Source: Trinickia diaoshuihuensis
GTDB taxonomy: Bacteria > Pseudomonadota > Gammaproteobacteria > Burkholderiales > Burkholderiaceae
Assembly: GCF_003390925.1 (NCBI RefSeq)
Contig: NZ_QUBS01000026.1
Coordinates: forward strand, 146,095 to 210,094
DNA length: 64,000 nt
Reading direction: 5' to 3'
Shown: piece after piece, positions 16,342-25,291 of the stretch
Layout of the letters: every line of letters begins with the position of its first letter
How positions within the stretch are numbered: position 1 is the stretch's first letter
Translations under genes and position numbers: made by a program
The notes under the pieces: generated by a model
What the model was told of the DNA's origin: nothing
What the model saw: only the letters and a program-made list of their open reading frames with translations
Database searches by the model: none

Positions 16342-17268
16342 ATGAACTTCCAACAGTTGCGCTTCGTGCGCGAAGCGGTGCGCCGCAACTTGAATCTCAC
16401 GGAAGTCGCCAACGCGCTGTTCACGTCGCAATCGGGCGTCTCCAAGCAGATCAAGGATCTCGAGGACGAACTCGGTATCGACATCTTCGTGCGGCGCGGC
16501 AAGCGGCTCACGGGATTGACGGAACCGGGCAAGGCCGTCCATCAATTGATCGAGCGGATGTTGCTCGACGCGGAGAACATGCGGCGCGTCGCCCGGCAAT
16601 ATGCCGACGAGCAGACCGGCCACCTCGTGGTGGCGACGACGCACACGCAGGCCCGCTATGCGTTGCCGAAGGTCGTGCGCGAATTCACGCGCGCTTACCC
16701 GAAGGTTCAGCTCGCGCTGCGCCAAGGCAATCCGCAGCAAATCGCGCAAATGCTGATCGACGGCGAGGCCGACATCGCGATTTCGACGGAAGCGCTCGAT
16801 CGCTTCTCCGACATCGTGACGTTTCCGTGCTATACGTGGCATCACGTCGTCGTCGTGCCCAAGGGCCATCCGCTCGCCGCGCGCGAACGCGTCACGCTCG
16901 AGGAGGTCGCGGAGTATCCCATCGTGACCTACGACCGCGATTTCACGGGCCGTTCGCATATCGACGCATCGTTCGCGAAGATCGGCGCGTTGCCGGACGT
17001 GGTGCTCACGGCAATCGATGCCGACGTCATCAAGACCTATGTCGAACTCGGGATGGGCGTGGGGATCGTCGCCGCGATGGCCTACGACCCGAAGCGCGAT
17101 ACCGAACTCGTCGCGCTCGACACGCAGCATCTGTTCGAGGGCAGCACGACGCGCGTGGGCCTGCGCAGGGGCGCCTTCATGCGCGCGTACGCGTACCGCT
17201 TCATCGAGATGTTCGCGCCGCAGTTGTCGGAGGCGGGCATGTCGGGGCAGTTGCGCGAAGCGGCTTGA
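16342..17268 (+). CDS. cysB: LysR-family regulator CysB
   Basis: A 308-residue regulator of sulfur assimilation that responds to N-acetylserine. The N-terminal winged helix (MNFQQLRFVREAVRRNLNLT, FTSQSGVSKQIKDLEDELG) and the effector domain with TTHTQARYALP, the CysB ligand-binding text, identify it clearly. The ATG at 16342 follows CAGGAGA at a good distance. It is divergent from lexA across an AT-rich 230-base region that holds both promoters. Confidence 0.93.
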   Translation: MNFQQLRFVREAVRRNLNLTEVANALFTSQSGVSKQIKDLEDELGIDIFVRRGKRLTGLTEPGKAVHQLIERMLLDAENMRRVARQYADEQTGHLVVATTHTQARYALPKVVREFTRAYPKVQLALRQGNPQQIAQMLIDGEADIAISTEALDRFSDIVTFPCYTWHHVVVVPKGHPLAARERVTLEEVAEYPIVTYDRDFTGRSHIDASFAKIGALPDVVLTAIDADVIKTYVELGMGVGIVAAMAYDPKRDTELVALDTQHLFEGSTTRVGLRRGAFMRAYAYRFIEMFAPQLSEAGMSGQLREAA

Positions 17269-17313
17269 TGCACCGCTAACCCGCTTGTGCGCGGGTAGGT
17301 GAAACGAGGGCGT

Positions 17314-17332
17314 TCGCCCGCGAAGGCGGGCG
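17314..17332 (+). terminator. Stem-loop after cysB (weak terminator candidate)
   Basis: CGCCCGC and GCGGGCG arms face each other across a short loop about 50 bases after cysB. No T tract follows, so termination here is uncertain. Confidence 0.35.
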
Positions 17333-17347
17333 GTTAGAATGGCGCCC

Positions 17348-18370
17348 ATGATGACGACCCAATCCTCCTCCTTAGGCGCGGCGCTGCCGCGCATCGCCGT
17401 GCTCGCGACCGGCGGCACCATCGCCGGCTCCGCGGCCGACGCTTCGCAAACCTCGGGCTATCAGGCCGGCGTCGTCGGCGTCGATCGATTGCTGGCCGCC
17501 GTGCCGGCGCTATCGAGCGTCGCCGATATCGAAGCGCAGCAGGTGGCGAGCATCGACAGCAAAGACCTCGAAGTCTCGCTTTGGACGACGCTTGCCGAGC
17601 GCATCGCGCAGTTGGCGGCGCGCGAGGACATCGACGGCATCGTCGTCACGCACGGCACCGATACGCTCGAGGAAACGGCTTATGCGCTGCATCTGACCGT
17701 GAAGACCGCCAAGCCTGTCGTGATGACGGCGGCCATGCGTCCGTCCTCGGCGCTCTCGGCCGACGGACCGCTCAATCTGCTCGGCGCCGTGACCGTGGCG
17801 GCGTCGCAGGCCGCGCGGGGGCAGGGCGTCCTGGTTGCTTTCAATAATCGAATCCACAGCGCGCGCGACGTCGTGAAGACGAGCACGTATGCCGTCGATG
17901 CCTTCCATTCGCCCGAGATCGGCGCATTGGGCTGGGTGCAGGACGGCCGCGTGGAATTTGCCCGCACCGTCACGCGCGCTCATACGAACGGGACCCCTTT
18001 CGCCGCGCGCGCGGGCTGGCCCGTGGTCGAAATCGTCGCGAGTTATGCCGGCGCCTCGCGCACGGCCGTCGATGCGCTCGTGGCCGCTGGCGTGCACGGC
18101 ATCGTCGTCGCCGGCACGGGCAACGGCTCCATTCATGCCTCGGTGCAAGCGGCGCTGGCCGACGCGCGCGAGCGCGGCATCGCCGTCGTGCGCTCGTCGC
18201 GCGTGGGCTCGGGGCACGTCATGCGCAACGGCGCCGCGCCCGACGATGCGCTTGGGTTCGTCAGCGCGGGTTCGCTCAATCCGTACAAGGCGCGCGTGCT
18301 GCTCATGCTCGCGTTGAACGCGGGCGTACACGAACCGGCCGCGCTGCAACGGATGTTCGATACGTACTGA
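17348..18370 (+). CDS. L-asparaginase
   Basis: A 340-residue enzyme that hydrolyses L-asparagine to aspartate and ammonia. The first catalytic threonine lies in ATGGTIAGSA (residues 20-29) and the second in THGTDTLEETA (T104, D105); the lysine of the triad is in RDVVKTSTY. Length fits the bacterial type I/II family. No signal peptide is visible, so a cytosolic enzyme is more likely. Three nearby ATGs (17339, 17348, 17351) are possible starts; the choice does not affect the domain. Confidence 0.9.
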   Translation: MMTTQSSSLGAALPRIAVLATGGTIAGSAADASQTSGYQAGVVGVDRLLAAVPALSSVADIEAQQVASIDSKDLEVSLWTTLAERIAQLAAREDIDGIVVTHGTDTLEETAYALHLTVKTAKPVVMTAAMRPSSALSADGPLNLLGAVTVAASQAARGQGVLVAFNNRIHSARDVVKTSTYAVDAFHSPEIGALGWVQDGRVEFARTVTRAHTNGTPFAARAGWPVVEIVASYAGASRTAVDALVAAGVHGIVVAGTGNGSIHASVQAALADARERGIAVVRSSRVGSGHVMRNGAAPDDALGFVSAGSLNPYKARVLLMLALNAGVHEPAALQRMFDTY

Positions 18371-18748
18371 CGGAATACGGATACCGGCCCGGCGGGGCCT
18401 CGGCGCGATGCGCGCGAGAGCGCATGCTCGCGGCGATTGCATGCGTGACAATCCGACAGGCGGACACCCGACGACGACGTCTGACCGACCAAGGCTTCCC
18501 CGGCGCCGCCGGGTGCCGCTGCGGACCCCACTGCCGCTTTCAGCCCGGAAGCGGCTTTTTGCCTGCCATGCGTGTACTCGGCGCCGACCTCGTACGCACC
18601 CATGCATCGATCGATGCCCGGTCGCTCTCGGTCTTGCCTTGCACGCGCCGGCGAGGCGCCCCACGTGTAGGCCGTTCGCGTTCGATCGAACGGCCGAATA
18701 CGGCTGATTTCGTTCGTTTGCCTCGAGCCCGATGTTCGGGCCGAGTCC
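18371..18748. other. Intergenic region between asparaginase and glxR
   Basis: 378 bases with no convincing gene: frames here give arginine/proline-rich text without domain character. It holds one good terminator (18533-18560). The genes on either side converge. Confidence 0.6.
18533..18560 (+). terminator. Rho-independent terminator
   Basis: Seven-bp stem GCCGCTT/AAGCGGC with a nine-base loop, followed by TTTTT. It points rightwards, about 160 bases beyond the asparaginase stop. Confidence 0.65.
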
Positions 18749-19654
18749 TCATGCCGCGACGGCTTCGGCCGGCGCTCGAGCGATCTCGAAGCCCGACATG
18801 ATTTCCAGCGCACGCAGCAGCGCCGAGTGATCCCAGCCGCCGCCGTCGTGCGCGGCGCACACGCTGAACAACTGCTGGGCGCTGGCCGTGTGCGGCAGGG
18901 CGATGCCGAGCCGGCGCGCGCCGTCGAGTGCGAGATTCAAATCCTTGCGATGCAAATCGACGCGAAAACCGGGCTTGAACGTGCGCGCCGTCATCCGTGC
19001 GCCGTGCAGCTCGAGGATGCGCGAGGATGCGAACCCGCCCATCAGCGCTCGACGCACGCGCTCGGGGTCGGCGCCCGAGCGCGCCGCGAACAGCAGTGCC
19101 TCGGCGACGGCCTCGATATTGAGCGCGACGATGATTTGGTTGGCGACCTTACAGGTTTGGCCGGCGCCGTTTTCGCCCACGAGGGTGATGTTCTTGCCCA
19201 TCGAGTCGAACAGCGGCTTGGCGCGCTCGAAGGCCTGCTCCGGGCCGCCCACCATGATCGAAAGCGTCGCGTCGCGCGCGCCGACTTCGCCGCCCGATAC
19301 GGGGGCGTCCAGGTAGTCGCAGCCCAGCGCGTTGATGCGCTTAGCGAAATCTTGCGTGTCGAGCGGCGAGATGGAGCTCATGTCGATGACGAGCTTGCCG
19401 GCCGAGAGGCCCTTGGCCACGCCGTCGTCGGCGAACAGCACGTTGGCGACGTCGGGCGTATCGGGAACCATGGAGATGACGATGTCCGATGCGCGTGCAA
19501 CCGCCGTCGAATCCGCCGCTATCGTAGCGTGTTCGCGCAGATCGTCGGGTACGGGATAGGCGCCGTTGACGACGAGCGAGTGGCCGCCCTTGAGGAGGTT
19601 GCGCGCCATGTGCGCGCCCATGATGCCGAGGCCGATGAATCCGATCTTTGCCAT
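18749..19654 (-). CDS. glxR: 2-hydroxy-3-oxopropionate (tartronate semialdehyde) reductase
   Basis: A 301-residue beta-hydroxyacid dehydrogenase that reduces tartronate semialdehyde to glycerate. The Rossmann motif GFIGLGIMGAHMA is at the N-terminus, the substrate loop DAPVSGG at 116-122, and the catalytic lysine K169 in GAGQTCKVANQ. It is the last gene of the gcl-hyi-glxR operon, 87 bases after hyi, which fixes the substrate better than sequence alone. The third family name, garR, is a paralogue. Confidence 0.92.
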   Translation of the reverse strand: MAKIGFIGLGIMGAHMARNLLKGGHSLVVNGAYPVPDDLREHATIAADSTAVARASDIVISMVPDTPDVANVLFADDGVAKGLSAGKLVIDMSSISPLDTQDFAKRINALGCDYLDAPVSGGEVGARDATLSIMVGGPEQAFERAKPLFDSMGKNITLVGENGAGQTCKVANQIIVALNIEAVAEALLFAARSGADPERVRRALMGGFASSRILELHGARMTARTFKPGFRVDLHRKDLNLALDGARRLGIALPHTASAQQLFSVCAAHDGGGWDHSALLRALEIMSGFEIARAPAEAVAA

Positions 19655-19741
19655 GTCGATAGAGTCCGTTTAGCTGTTTGTCGTCTTGCTTCGGGGGGGG
19701 ATGATCAAGCGCCGCCCCCGCGAATGGAGGTCAGCGCGGGG

Positions 19742-20527
19742 TCACCGCGCCCCGGCGATTTCGCGCACCCACGTAAGACCTTCGAGCGTCGTCGTGCGTG
19801 GTTTGTACTCGCAGCCGATATAGCCGCCGTAGCCGAGCCGGTCGAGCCAGTCGAACAAAAACGCGTAATGGATTTCGCCCGTGCCCGGTTCGTGCCGGCC
19901 GGGGTTGTCGGCCAGTTGAATGTGGGCGATGCGCGGCAGCAGCGTTTGCAGGGTTGCGGCGATTTCGCCCTCCATGCGCTGCATGTGATAGATGTCGTAC
20001 TGCAGATATAGATTGCTCGAACCGACATCGCGAATCACGTCGAGCGCCTCGCTCGATCGATTGAGCGCGAAGCCCGAGATGTCGTATGAATTGCACGGCT
20101 CGACGAGCAGCTTGATCCCTTCCTTTTCGAGCGCGGCGGCCGCGTAGCGCAAGTTCTCGACGATGGTCGAGCGCGCGCGTTCGGGCGTGAGCCCGGGGCC
20201 CGGGATGCCGACGAGACAATTGAGCTGCGGCACGCCCAACGCTTTCGCGTAGTCGATCGCGCGCCCCACGCCGTCGCGAAATTCGGCCACGCGATCGGGC
20301 AGGCATGCGATTCCGCGTTCGCCCGCTTCCCAATTGCCGGCCGGCAGGTTATGCAAAACGAGGCGCAAACGGTTCGCCTCGAGCCGCTCGGCCAATTCGG
20401 CCGCGGCGAAGGGATAAGGAAACAGGAATTCCACTGCGCTGAATCCCGCGCGTGCCGCCGCCTCGAAACGCTCGAGGAACGGCACTTCGTTGAACAGCAT
20501 GGTCAGGTTGGCTGCGAATTTCGGCAT
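19742..20527 (-). CDS. hyi: Hydroxypyruvate isomerase
   Basis: A 261-residue TIM-barrel enzyme that interconverts hydroxypyruvate and tartronate semialdehyde. The N-terminus MPKFAANLTMLFNEVPFLER is diagnostic. Metal-binding text includes LLVEPCNSYDISGF, QYDIYHMQRMEG and HIQLADNPGRHEPGTGEI. Length matches E. coli Hyi (258). It lies 25 bases downstream of gcl in the same operon. Confidence 0.94.
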   Translation of the reverse strand: MPKFAANLTMLFNEVPFLERFEAAARAGFSAVEFLFPYPFAAAELAERLEANRLRLVLHNLPAGNWEAGERGIACLPDRVAEFRDGVGRAIDYAKALGVPQLNCLVGIPGPGLTPERARSTIVENLRYAAAALEKEGIKLLVEPCNSYDISGFALNRSSEALDVIRDVGSSNLYLQYDIYHMQRMEGEIAATLQTLLPRIAHIQLADNPGRHEPGTGEIHYAFLFDWLDRLGYGGYIGCEYKPRTTTLEGLTWVREIAGAR

Positions 20528-20552
20528 GTTGCTGTCACTCTTCGGTCGGTTG

Positions 20553-22328
20553 TCAGTCGAGCAGCGAGATCGCCGTCGGCGCGTCGTTGCGCGAATCCGC
20601 GAGCGGTTCGAACTCGTTGATGGCGTCGATTTCCGTGCCCATCGCGATATTCGTGACGCGTTCGAGGATGACTTCGACGACGACCGGCACGTTGAACTCG
20701 GCGGTCATTGCTTGCGCCTTTTGCAGCGCGGGGGCGATCTCCTCGGGCTCGAACACGCGCAGGGCCTTGCAACCGAGGCCTTCGGCCACGGCGACATGGT
20801 CCACGCCGTAGCCGTTCAACTTCGGCGCGTTGACGTTCTCAAACGCGAGTTGCACGCAGTAATCCATCTCGAAGGCGCGCTGCGCTTGGCGAATGAGCCC
20901 GAGATACGCGTTGTTCACGACGACGTGCACATAGGGCAGCTTGAACTGGGCACCCACAGCCAACTCTTCGATCATGAATTGGAAGTCGTAATCGCCCGAG
21001 AGCGCGACGATCGGACGGCTCGGGTCCGCGGCCCTCACGCCGAGCGCGGCGGGTATCGTCCAGCCGAGCGGGCCGGCTTGGCCGCAGTTGATCCAGTTGC
21101 GCGCCTTGTACACATGCAGAAACTGCGCGGCGGCAATTTGCGACAACCCGATCGTGCTGACATAGCAGGTATCGCGGCCGAACACCTTGTTCATTTCTTC
21201 GTATACGCGTTGCGGCTTGATCGGCACGTTCTCGAAGTGCGTCTTGCGCTGCAGGCTGCGTTTGCGCGCTCGGCAGGCTTCGCTCCAAGCGCCGCGGTCT
21301 TTCAGCTTGCCGGCCGACTTCCATTCGCGCGCTACTTCGACGAACAACTCGAGCGCCGCCTTCGCATCCGACACGATGCCCAGATCGGGGCCGAACACGC
21401 GGCCGATTTGCGTCGGTTCGATATCGACGTGCACGAACTTGCGACCCTTCGTATAGACGTCGATGCTGCCCGTATGCCGGTTCGCCCAGCGATTGCCGAT
21501 GCCGAGCACGAAATCCGCTTCGAGCATCGTGGCGTTGCCGTAGCGATGCGACGTTTGCAGACCGACCATGCCGGCCATGAGCGGGTGATCGTCGGCAATC
21601 GCGCCCCACGACATGAGGGTCGGCACGACGGGCACGCCCACCGTTTCGGCGAACTCCACGAGCAGGGCTTCGGCGCCGGCATTGAGCACGCCGCCGCCCG
21701 ACACGATCAACGGGCGCTCGGCGGCATCGAGCATCGCAAGCGCGGCTTCGATTTGCTTGCGCGTCGCCTTGGGCTTGTACGCCGGCAGCGGCTCGTACGT
21801 CTCGATGTCGAATTCGATCTCGGCCAACTGGACGTCGATCGGCAGATCGATCAACACGGGCCCGGGCCGGCCCGAGCGCATCAAATGGAACGCCTGTTGG
21901 AACGCGCGCGGCACGAGCGCCGGCTCGCGCACCGTGACGGCCCACTTCGTGACGGGTTTGGCGATCGATTCGATATCGACCGCTTGAAAGTCTTCCTTGT
22001 AGAGCCGCGCTCGGGGTGCTTGTCCCGTGATGGCGAGAATAGGAATCGAGTCGGCCTGCGCCGAGTAAAGTCCGGTAATCATGTCGGTACCGGCGGGTCC
22101 CGATGTGCCGATGCATACGCCGATGTTGCCCGGTGCGGCGCGCGTGTAGCCCTCGGCCATATGCGAAGCGCCTTCGACGTGACGGGCCAGAACGTGGCTG
22201 ATGCCGCCCGCGCGGCGCAGCGCCGAATAGAGCGGATTGATCGCGGCGCCGGGGACGCCGAACGCGGTGTCGATGCCTTCTTTTTCCAGCACGAGCACGG
22301 CTGCGTCGACGGCTCTCATCTTCGGCAT
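20553..22328 (-). CDS. gcl: Glyoxylate carboligase
   Basis: A 591-residue ThDP enzyme that condenses two glyoxylates to tartronate semialdehyde and CO2. In place of the glutamate that activates ThDP in most relatives it has V51 ([13 protein letters not shown]), the hallmark of glyoxylate carboligase. The ThDP site GDYDFQFM...[10 protein letters not shown] is intact. It is first in the operon gcl-hyi-glxR and divergent from a LysR regulator. AGGAGAAGGAG lies just before the ATG. Confidence 0.96.
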   Translation of the reverse strand: MPKMRAVDAAVLVLEKEGIDTAFGVPGAAINPLYSALRRAGGISHVLARHVEGASHMAEGYTRAAPGNIGVCIGTSGPAGTDMITGLYSAQADSIPILAITGQAPRARLYKEDFQAVDIESIAKPVTKWAVTVREPALVPRAFQQAFHLMRSGRPGPVLIDLPIDVQLAEIEFDIETYEPLPAYKPKATRKQIEAALAMLDAAERPLIVSGGGVLNAGAEALLVEFAETVGVPVVPTLMSWGAIADDHPLMAGMVGLQTSHRYGNATMLEADFVLGIGNRWANRHTGSIDVYTKGRKFVHVDIEPTQIGRVFGPDLGIVSDAKAALELFVEVAREWKSAGKLKDRGAWSEACRARKRSLQRKTHFENVPIKPQRVYEEMNKVFGRDTCYVSTIGLSQIAAAQFLHVYKARNWINCGQAGPLGWTIPAALGVRAADPSRPIVALSGDYDFQFMIEELAVGAQFKLPYVHVVVNNAYLGLIRQAQRAFEMDYCVQLAFENVNAPKLNGYGVDHVAVAEGLGCKALRVFEPEEIAPALQKAQAMTAEFNVPVVVEVILERVTNIAMGTEIDAINEFEPLADSRNDAPTAISLLD

Positions 22329-22425
22329 GGTGTCTCCTTCTCCTGTTCGTCAATGCGCAAATCGCGGGTTAGTCGCACTGTAGGACCACCGGAAAGGTTT
22401 GATAAGATCGCTTCGAGTTCGTTAT

Positions 22426-22446
22426 TTCGATACAAAAAGTATCGAA
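22426..22446. promoter_or_regulatory. Inverted repeat, likely operator of the LysR/gcl regulator
   Basis: Eight-bp arms TTCGATAC and GTATCGAA around AAAAA, in the divergent gcl/LysR region, 58 bases before the LysR start. Size, symmetry and position fit a LysR-type binding site. Confidence 0.55.
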
Positions 22447-22503
22447 TCGGTGGCGAAGAGGTGCGCGGCGCGATTGCGTCGCAGGCAGTGCGAGGACGGG
22501 AAG

Positions 22504-23439
22504 ATGGATCGTTTCAAGCAGATCGAAACATTCGTGCGCGTAGCCGAGGCCGGCAGCCTGGCCTCGGCGGCATTGGAGGAGGGCGTGTCACCGGTGATTC
22601 TCGGGCGCCGAATCGACGCACTCGAAAAACGCCTCGGCGTGAAGCTCATGTACCGCTCGACGCGGCGCCTCGTCGTGAGCGAGGCGGGCGCCGCTTTCCT
22701 CGAGCGCTGCAAAGGGCTGCTGGCCGATTGGGATCAGGCCGAGAACGAGTTGGCCGCCGGCCGCCGGGCCGTGAGCGGGCATTTGATCGTCTCGGCGCCG
22801 GCCGCGTTCGGGCGCAAGCACGTCGCGCCGCTCGCGCCGTCGTTCCTCGCCGACAAGCCCGGGCTGCAAATGTCGTTCAATCTGACCGACCGAGTCGTCG
22901 ACCTCGTGCGCGAGGGCTACGATTTGTCGATCCGGATCGGCGGCGCCGTGGATCCGAATTTCGTGGCCGTCAAACTGGCGACCAACCGGCGCGTCGTCTG
23001 CGGCACGCCCGCATACTTCGCGCGGCACGGCCGGCCGCGTTCGCTCGACGATCTGCTCGCCCACAACTGCCTTGCCTTCAACCTGCAAGGCGGACAAAAC
23101 CGCGGCTGGTACTTTCAGCGCGGCGGCAAGCGCGTGACGATGCGCGTGACTGGTTCGCTCGATTGCAACGACGGCGAACTGCTGCACCGTTGGGCCTCCG
23201 AAGGGCTCGGGCTGGGCTGGCGCTCCACGTGGGAGATCGCCGATCAGCTCGCCCGTGGCGAACTGGAAACCGTATTGGACGAATTCGCGTTGCCCGAGTA
23301 CGACATCCTTGCCGTCTACCCGCAGCAGCGCTACGTGCCCGCCAAGGTGCGGTACTTTATCGATTACCTGAAGGAAGTCTATGCGCGGCCCGGCTATTGG
23401 GGCGGTAGCGCGTCCGGCGCCGATTCCGCGGCGGATTAG
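22504..23439 (+). CDS. LysR-family transcriptional regulator, probable regulator of gcl operon
   Basis: A 311-residue regulator: winged helix in residues 1-60 ([41 protein letters not shown]), then a periplasmic-binding-like effector domain ([29 protein letters not shown]). It belongs to the CrgA/AphB-like branch by these texts. The ATG at 22504 is preceded by GAGGACGGGAAG; the upstream frame extension is unlikely. Its divergent position next to gcl suggests it controls glyoxylate use; the inducer is unknown. Confidence 0.85.
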   Translation: MDRFKQIETFVRVAEAGSLASAALEEGVSPVILGRRIDALEKRLGVKLMYRSTRRLVVSEAGAAFLERCKGLLADWDQAENELAAGRRAVSGHLIVSAPAAFGRKHVAPLAPSFLADKPGLQMSFNLTDRVVDLVREGYDLSIRIGGAVDPNFVAVKLATNRRVVCGTPAYFARHGRPRSLDDLLAHNCLAFNLQGGQNRGWYFQRGGKRVTMRVTGSLDCNDGELLHRWASEGLGLGWRSTWEIADQLARGELETVLDEFALPEYDILAVYPQQRYVPAKVRYFIDYLKEVYARPGYWGGSASGADSAAD

Positions 23440-23517
23440 CCGGGCGACCGATTGGCGGGCGATCGTCCTCCGGCCGCGACCCATTGGCGTGGGCCGGAGT
23501 CGCGTGCAATCCTTAAA

Positions 23518-23546
23518 TTGCGCCCCGGCGGCCGATGCGCTATACT
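23518..23546 (+). promoter_or_regulatory. Sigma-70 promoter of the rpsF operon
   Basis: -35 TTGCGC and -10 TATACT with a 17-base spacer, 114 bases before rpsF. The elements are nearly those of the tRNA-fMet promoter. Confidence 0.65.
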
Positions 23547-23659
23547 CTCCGGCTTCTCACTTGCCACACCGGTTGGCCCGATCCAGTTCATCGCATTCGC
23601 GGTGCAAAAAGGTATCGGGGCATCGACGCCCGGGTGGCTTCTATCCACAAGGAGTGTGT

Positions 23660-24037
23660 ATGCGTCATTACGAAATCGTCTTCGTCGTACACCCCGATCA
23701 GAGCGAGCAAGTGCCCGCGATGATCGAGCGGTACAAGTCCACGATTACCACGCGCGGCGGCAATATCCACCGCATCGAAGACTGGGGCCGTCGCCAACTG
23801 GCCTACATGATCGAGAAACTCGCGAAGGCTCACTACGTCTGCATGAACATCGAATGCGATCAAGCTACGCTCGAAGAGCTCGAGCACGCATTCAAGTTCA
23901 ACGACGCCGTGCTGCGTCACCTGATCGTCAAGATGAAGAAGGCCGAGACCGGCCCGTCGCCGATGATGAAGGAAGTGCAGCGCGAAGAAGCCAAGAAGGC
24001 GGCTGCCTCGTCGCAACCGTCCGAAGCGCAGGCTTAA
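23660..24037 (+). CDS. rpsF: 30S ribosomal protein S6
   Basis: A 125-residue ribosomal protein that binds S18 on the platform of the small subunit. The N-terminus [19 protein letters not shown] and the [16 protein letters not shown] stretch are typical. The C-terminus is a charged tail ([12 protein letters not shown]). AAGGAG precedes the ATG. First gene of rpsF-priB-rpsR-rplI. Confidence 0.97.
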   Translation: MRHYEIVFVVHPDQSEQVPAMIERYKSTITTRGGNIHRIEDWGRRQLAYMIEKLAKAHYVCMNIECDQATLEELEHAFKFNDAVLRHLIVKMKKAETGPSPMMKEVQREEAKKAAASSQPSEAQA

Positions 24038-24088
24038 CGGTATTCACGGTTTAAGCCACCTGGGTTCCATCGGTTTTCCGCCGCTCTC

Positions 24089-24388
24089 GTGAACAGGCTG
24101 CAACTCACGGCCAGCGTGGTCGAGCGCGAGCCGCTGCGCTATACGCCGGCGGGCGTTCCGATCGCAAGCTGTACGCTGCAGCATCGCGGGGAAGTCGTCG
24201 AGGCCGGTATCGTCCGGCAAGTTGAATTGACGATGCCCGCGCTGGCCGCGGGTGCCGCGAGCGGGAAGCTGGAAACATGTGAGATGGGCGTCGAAACGCT
24301 CTTCACCGGCTTCCTGGCGAAGAAGAACCGCAACGCGAGAACCTTGGTGTTTCACATCACAGAATTGCAGGACATTGGAAAGGACTGA
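24089..24388 (+). CDS. priB: Primosomal replication protein N (PriB)
   Basis: A 99-residue single-stranded-DNA-binding OB-fold protein that helps restart replication forks. The text [21 protein letters not shown] and [13 protein letters not shown] matches PriB. The only plausible start is the GTG at 24089; no in-frame ATG exists before the domain begins. Its place between rpsF and rpsR is the conserved one. It stops two bases before rpsR. Confidence 0.92.
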   Translation: MNRLQLTASVVEREPLRYTPAGVPIASCTLQHRGEVVEAGIVRQVELTMPALAAGAASGKLETCEMGVETLFTGFLAKKNRNARTLVFHITELQDIGKD

Positions 24389-24390
24389 AC

Positions 24391-24666
24391 ATGCCCCGCC
24401 CGACTGGTAAGAAATTCGACAAGCGCCGTCAGCAACAAAACCCGCTGTTCAAGCGCAAGAAGTTTTGCCGCTTCACGGCTGCTGGCGTCGAGTACATCGA
24501 CTACAAAGACATCGAAACGCTGAAAGACTTCATCGGCGAAAACGGCAAGATCACGCCGGCTCGTCTGACGGGTACCAAGGCCCACTATCAACGCCAGCTC
24601 GATACGGCGATCAAGCGCGCGCGTTTCCTCGCGCTCTTGCCGTACACCGACCTGCACAAGGCCTAA
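24391..24666 (+). CDS. rpsR: 30S ribosomal protein S18
   Basis: A 91-residue ribosomal protein. Core text [35 protein letters not shown] and [12 protein letters not shown] is S18. The gene begins two bases after priB, showing translational coupling. Confidence 0.97.
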   Translation: MPRPTGKKFDKRRQQQNPLFKRKKFCRFTAAGVEYIDYKDIETLKDFIGENGKITPARLTGTKAHYQRQLDTAIKRARFLALLPYTDLHKA

Positions 24667-24693
24667 TCAGACGGCGCGATAAGGAGAATTCGA

Positions 24694-25146
24694 ATGCAAA
24701 TCATTCTTTTGGAAAAAGTCGTCAACGTCGGCAACCTCGGCGACGTGGTCAAGGTCAAGGACGGCTACGCCCGTAACTTCCTGATCCCGCAAAAGCTCGC
24801 ACGCCGTGCAACGAAGGCTGCGATCGCTGAATTCGAAGTGCGCCGCGCCGATCTCGAAAAGGCTGCCGCCGAGAAGCTCGCCGCCGCGCAAGCGCAAGGC
24901 GAGAAGATGGCCGGTCTGACGATCCAGATCGGTCAGAAGGCCGGTGTCGACGGCCGTCTGTTCGGCTCGGTCACGAACGCGGACATCGCCGAAACGCTGA
25001 CGAAGCAAGGCTTCGCGGTGGAAAAGGCGCAAGTGCGTCTGCCGCAAGGCCCGCTGAAGATGGTGGGCGACCACCCCGTGCAAGTTTCGCTGCACACGGA
25101 CGTGACGGTCGACGTGACGGTCTCGGTGCTCGGCGAGCACGCGTAA
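24694..25146 (+). CDS. rplI: 50S ribosomal protein L9
   Basis: A 150-residue ribosomal protein that binds 23S rRNA near the L1 stalk. The N-terminal domain [20 protein letters not shown], then [13 protein letters not shown], the long connecting helix (45-75) and the C-terminal domain are complete. AAGGAG precedes the ATG. It is followed by a strong terminator. Confidence 0.97.
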   Translation: MQIILLEKVVNVGNLGDVVKVKDGYARNFLIPQKLARRATKAAIAEFEVRRADLEKAAAEKLAAAQAQGEKMAGLTIQIGQKAGVDGRLFGSVTNADIAETLTKQGFAVEKAQVRLPQGPLKMVGDHPVQVSLHTDVTVDVTVSVLGEHA

Positions 25147-25198
25147 GTGTCGCTAGCCGAACCGGGTATCGCCCCGGTTTGGCGCATAGATTGAAAAG

Positions 25199-25236
25199 GG
25201 CAGGAGCCGGCGCGCCGGTTCCTGCCTTTTTTGTTT
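25199..25236 (+). terminator. Rho-independent terminator of the rpsF-rplI operon
   Basis: A 13-bp stem (25199-25211 with 25214-25226, one G:T pair) followed by TTTTTTG. It ends the ribosomal operon and separates it from dnaB. Confidence 0.9.
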
Positions 25237-25291
25237 TGGCCTCGTTTTCGCCGCTGGCGGATGCCCGGCCATTTCGCGATAATGCCTCCCC

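Noticed and set aside
18371..18748. Several frames of 60-125 codons between asparaginase and glxR
   Set aside because: Arginine/proline-rich translations with no fold and no ribosome sites; region contains a terminator.
20490..23408. Open frame of 972 codons on the plus strand across gcl and the LysR gene
   Set aside because: Shadow of gcl (opposite strand) joined to an out-of-frame reading of LysR; no domain and a composition change in the middle.
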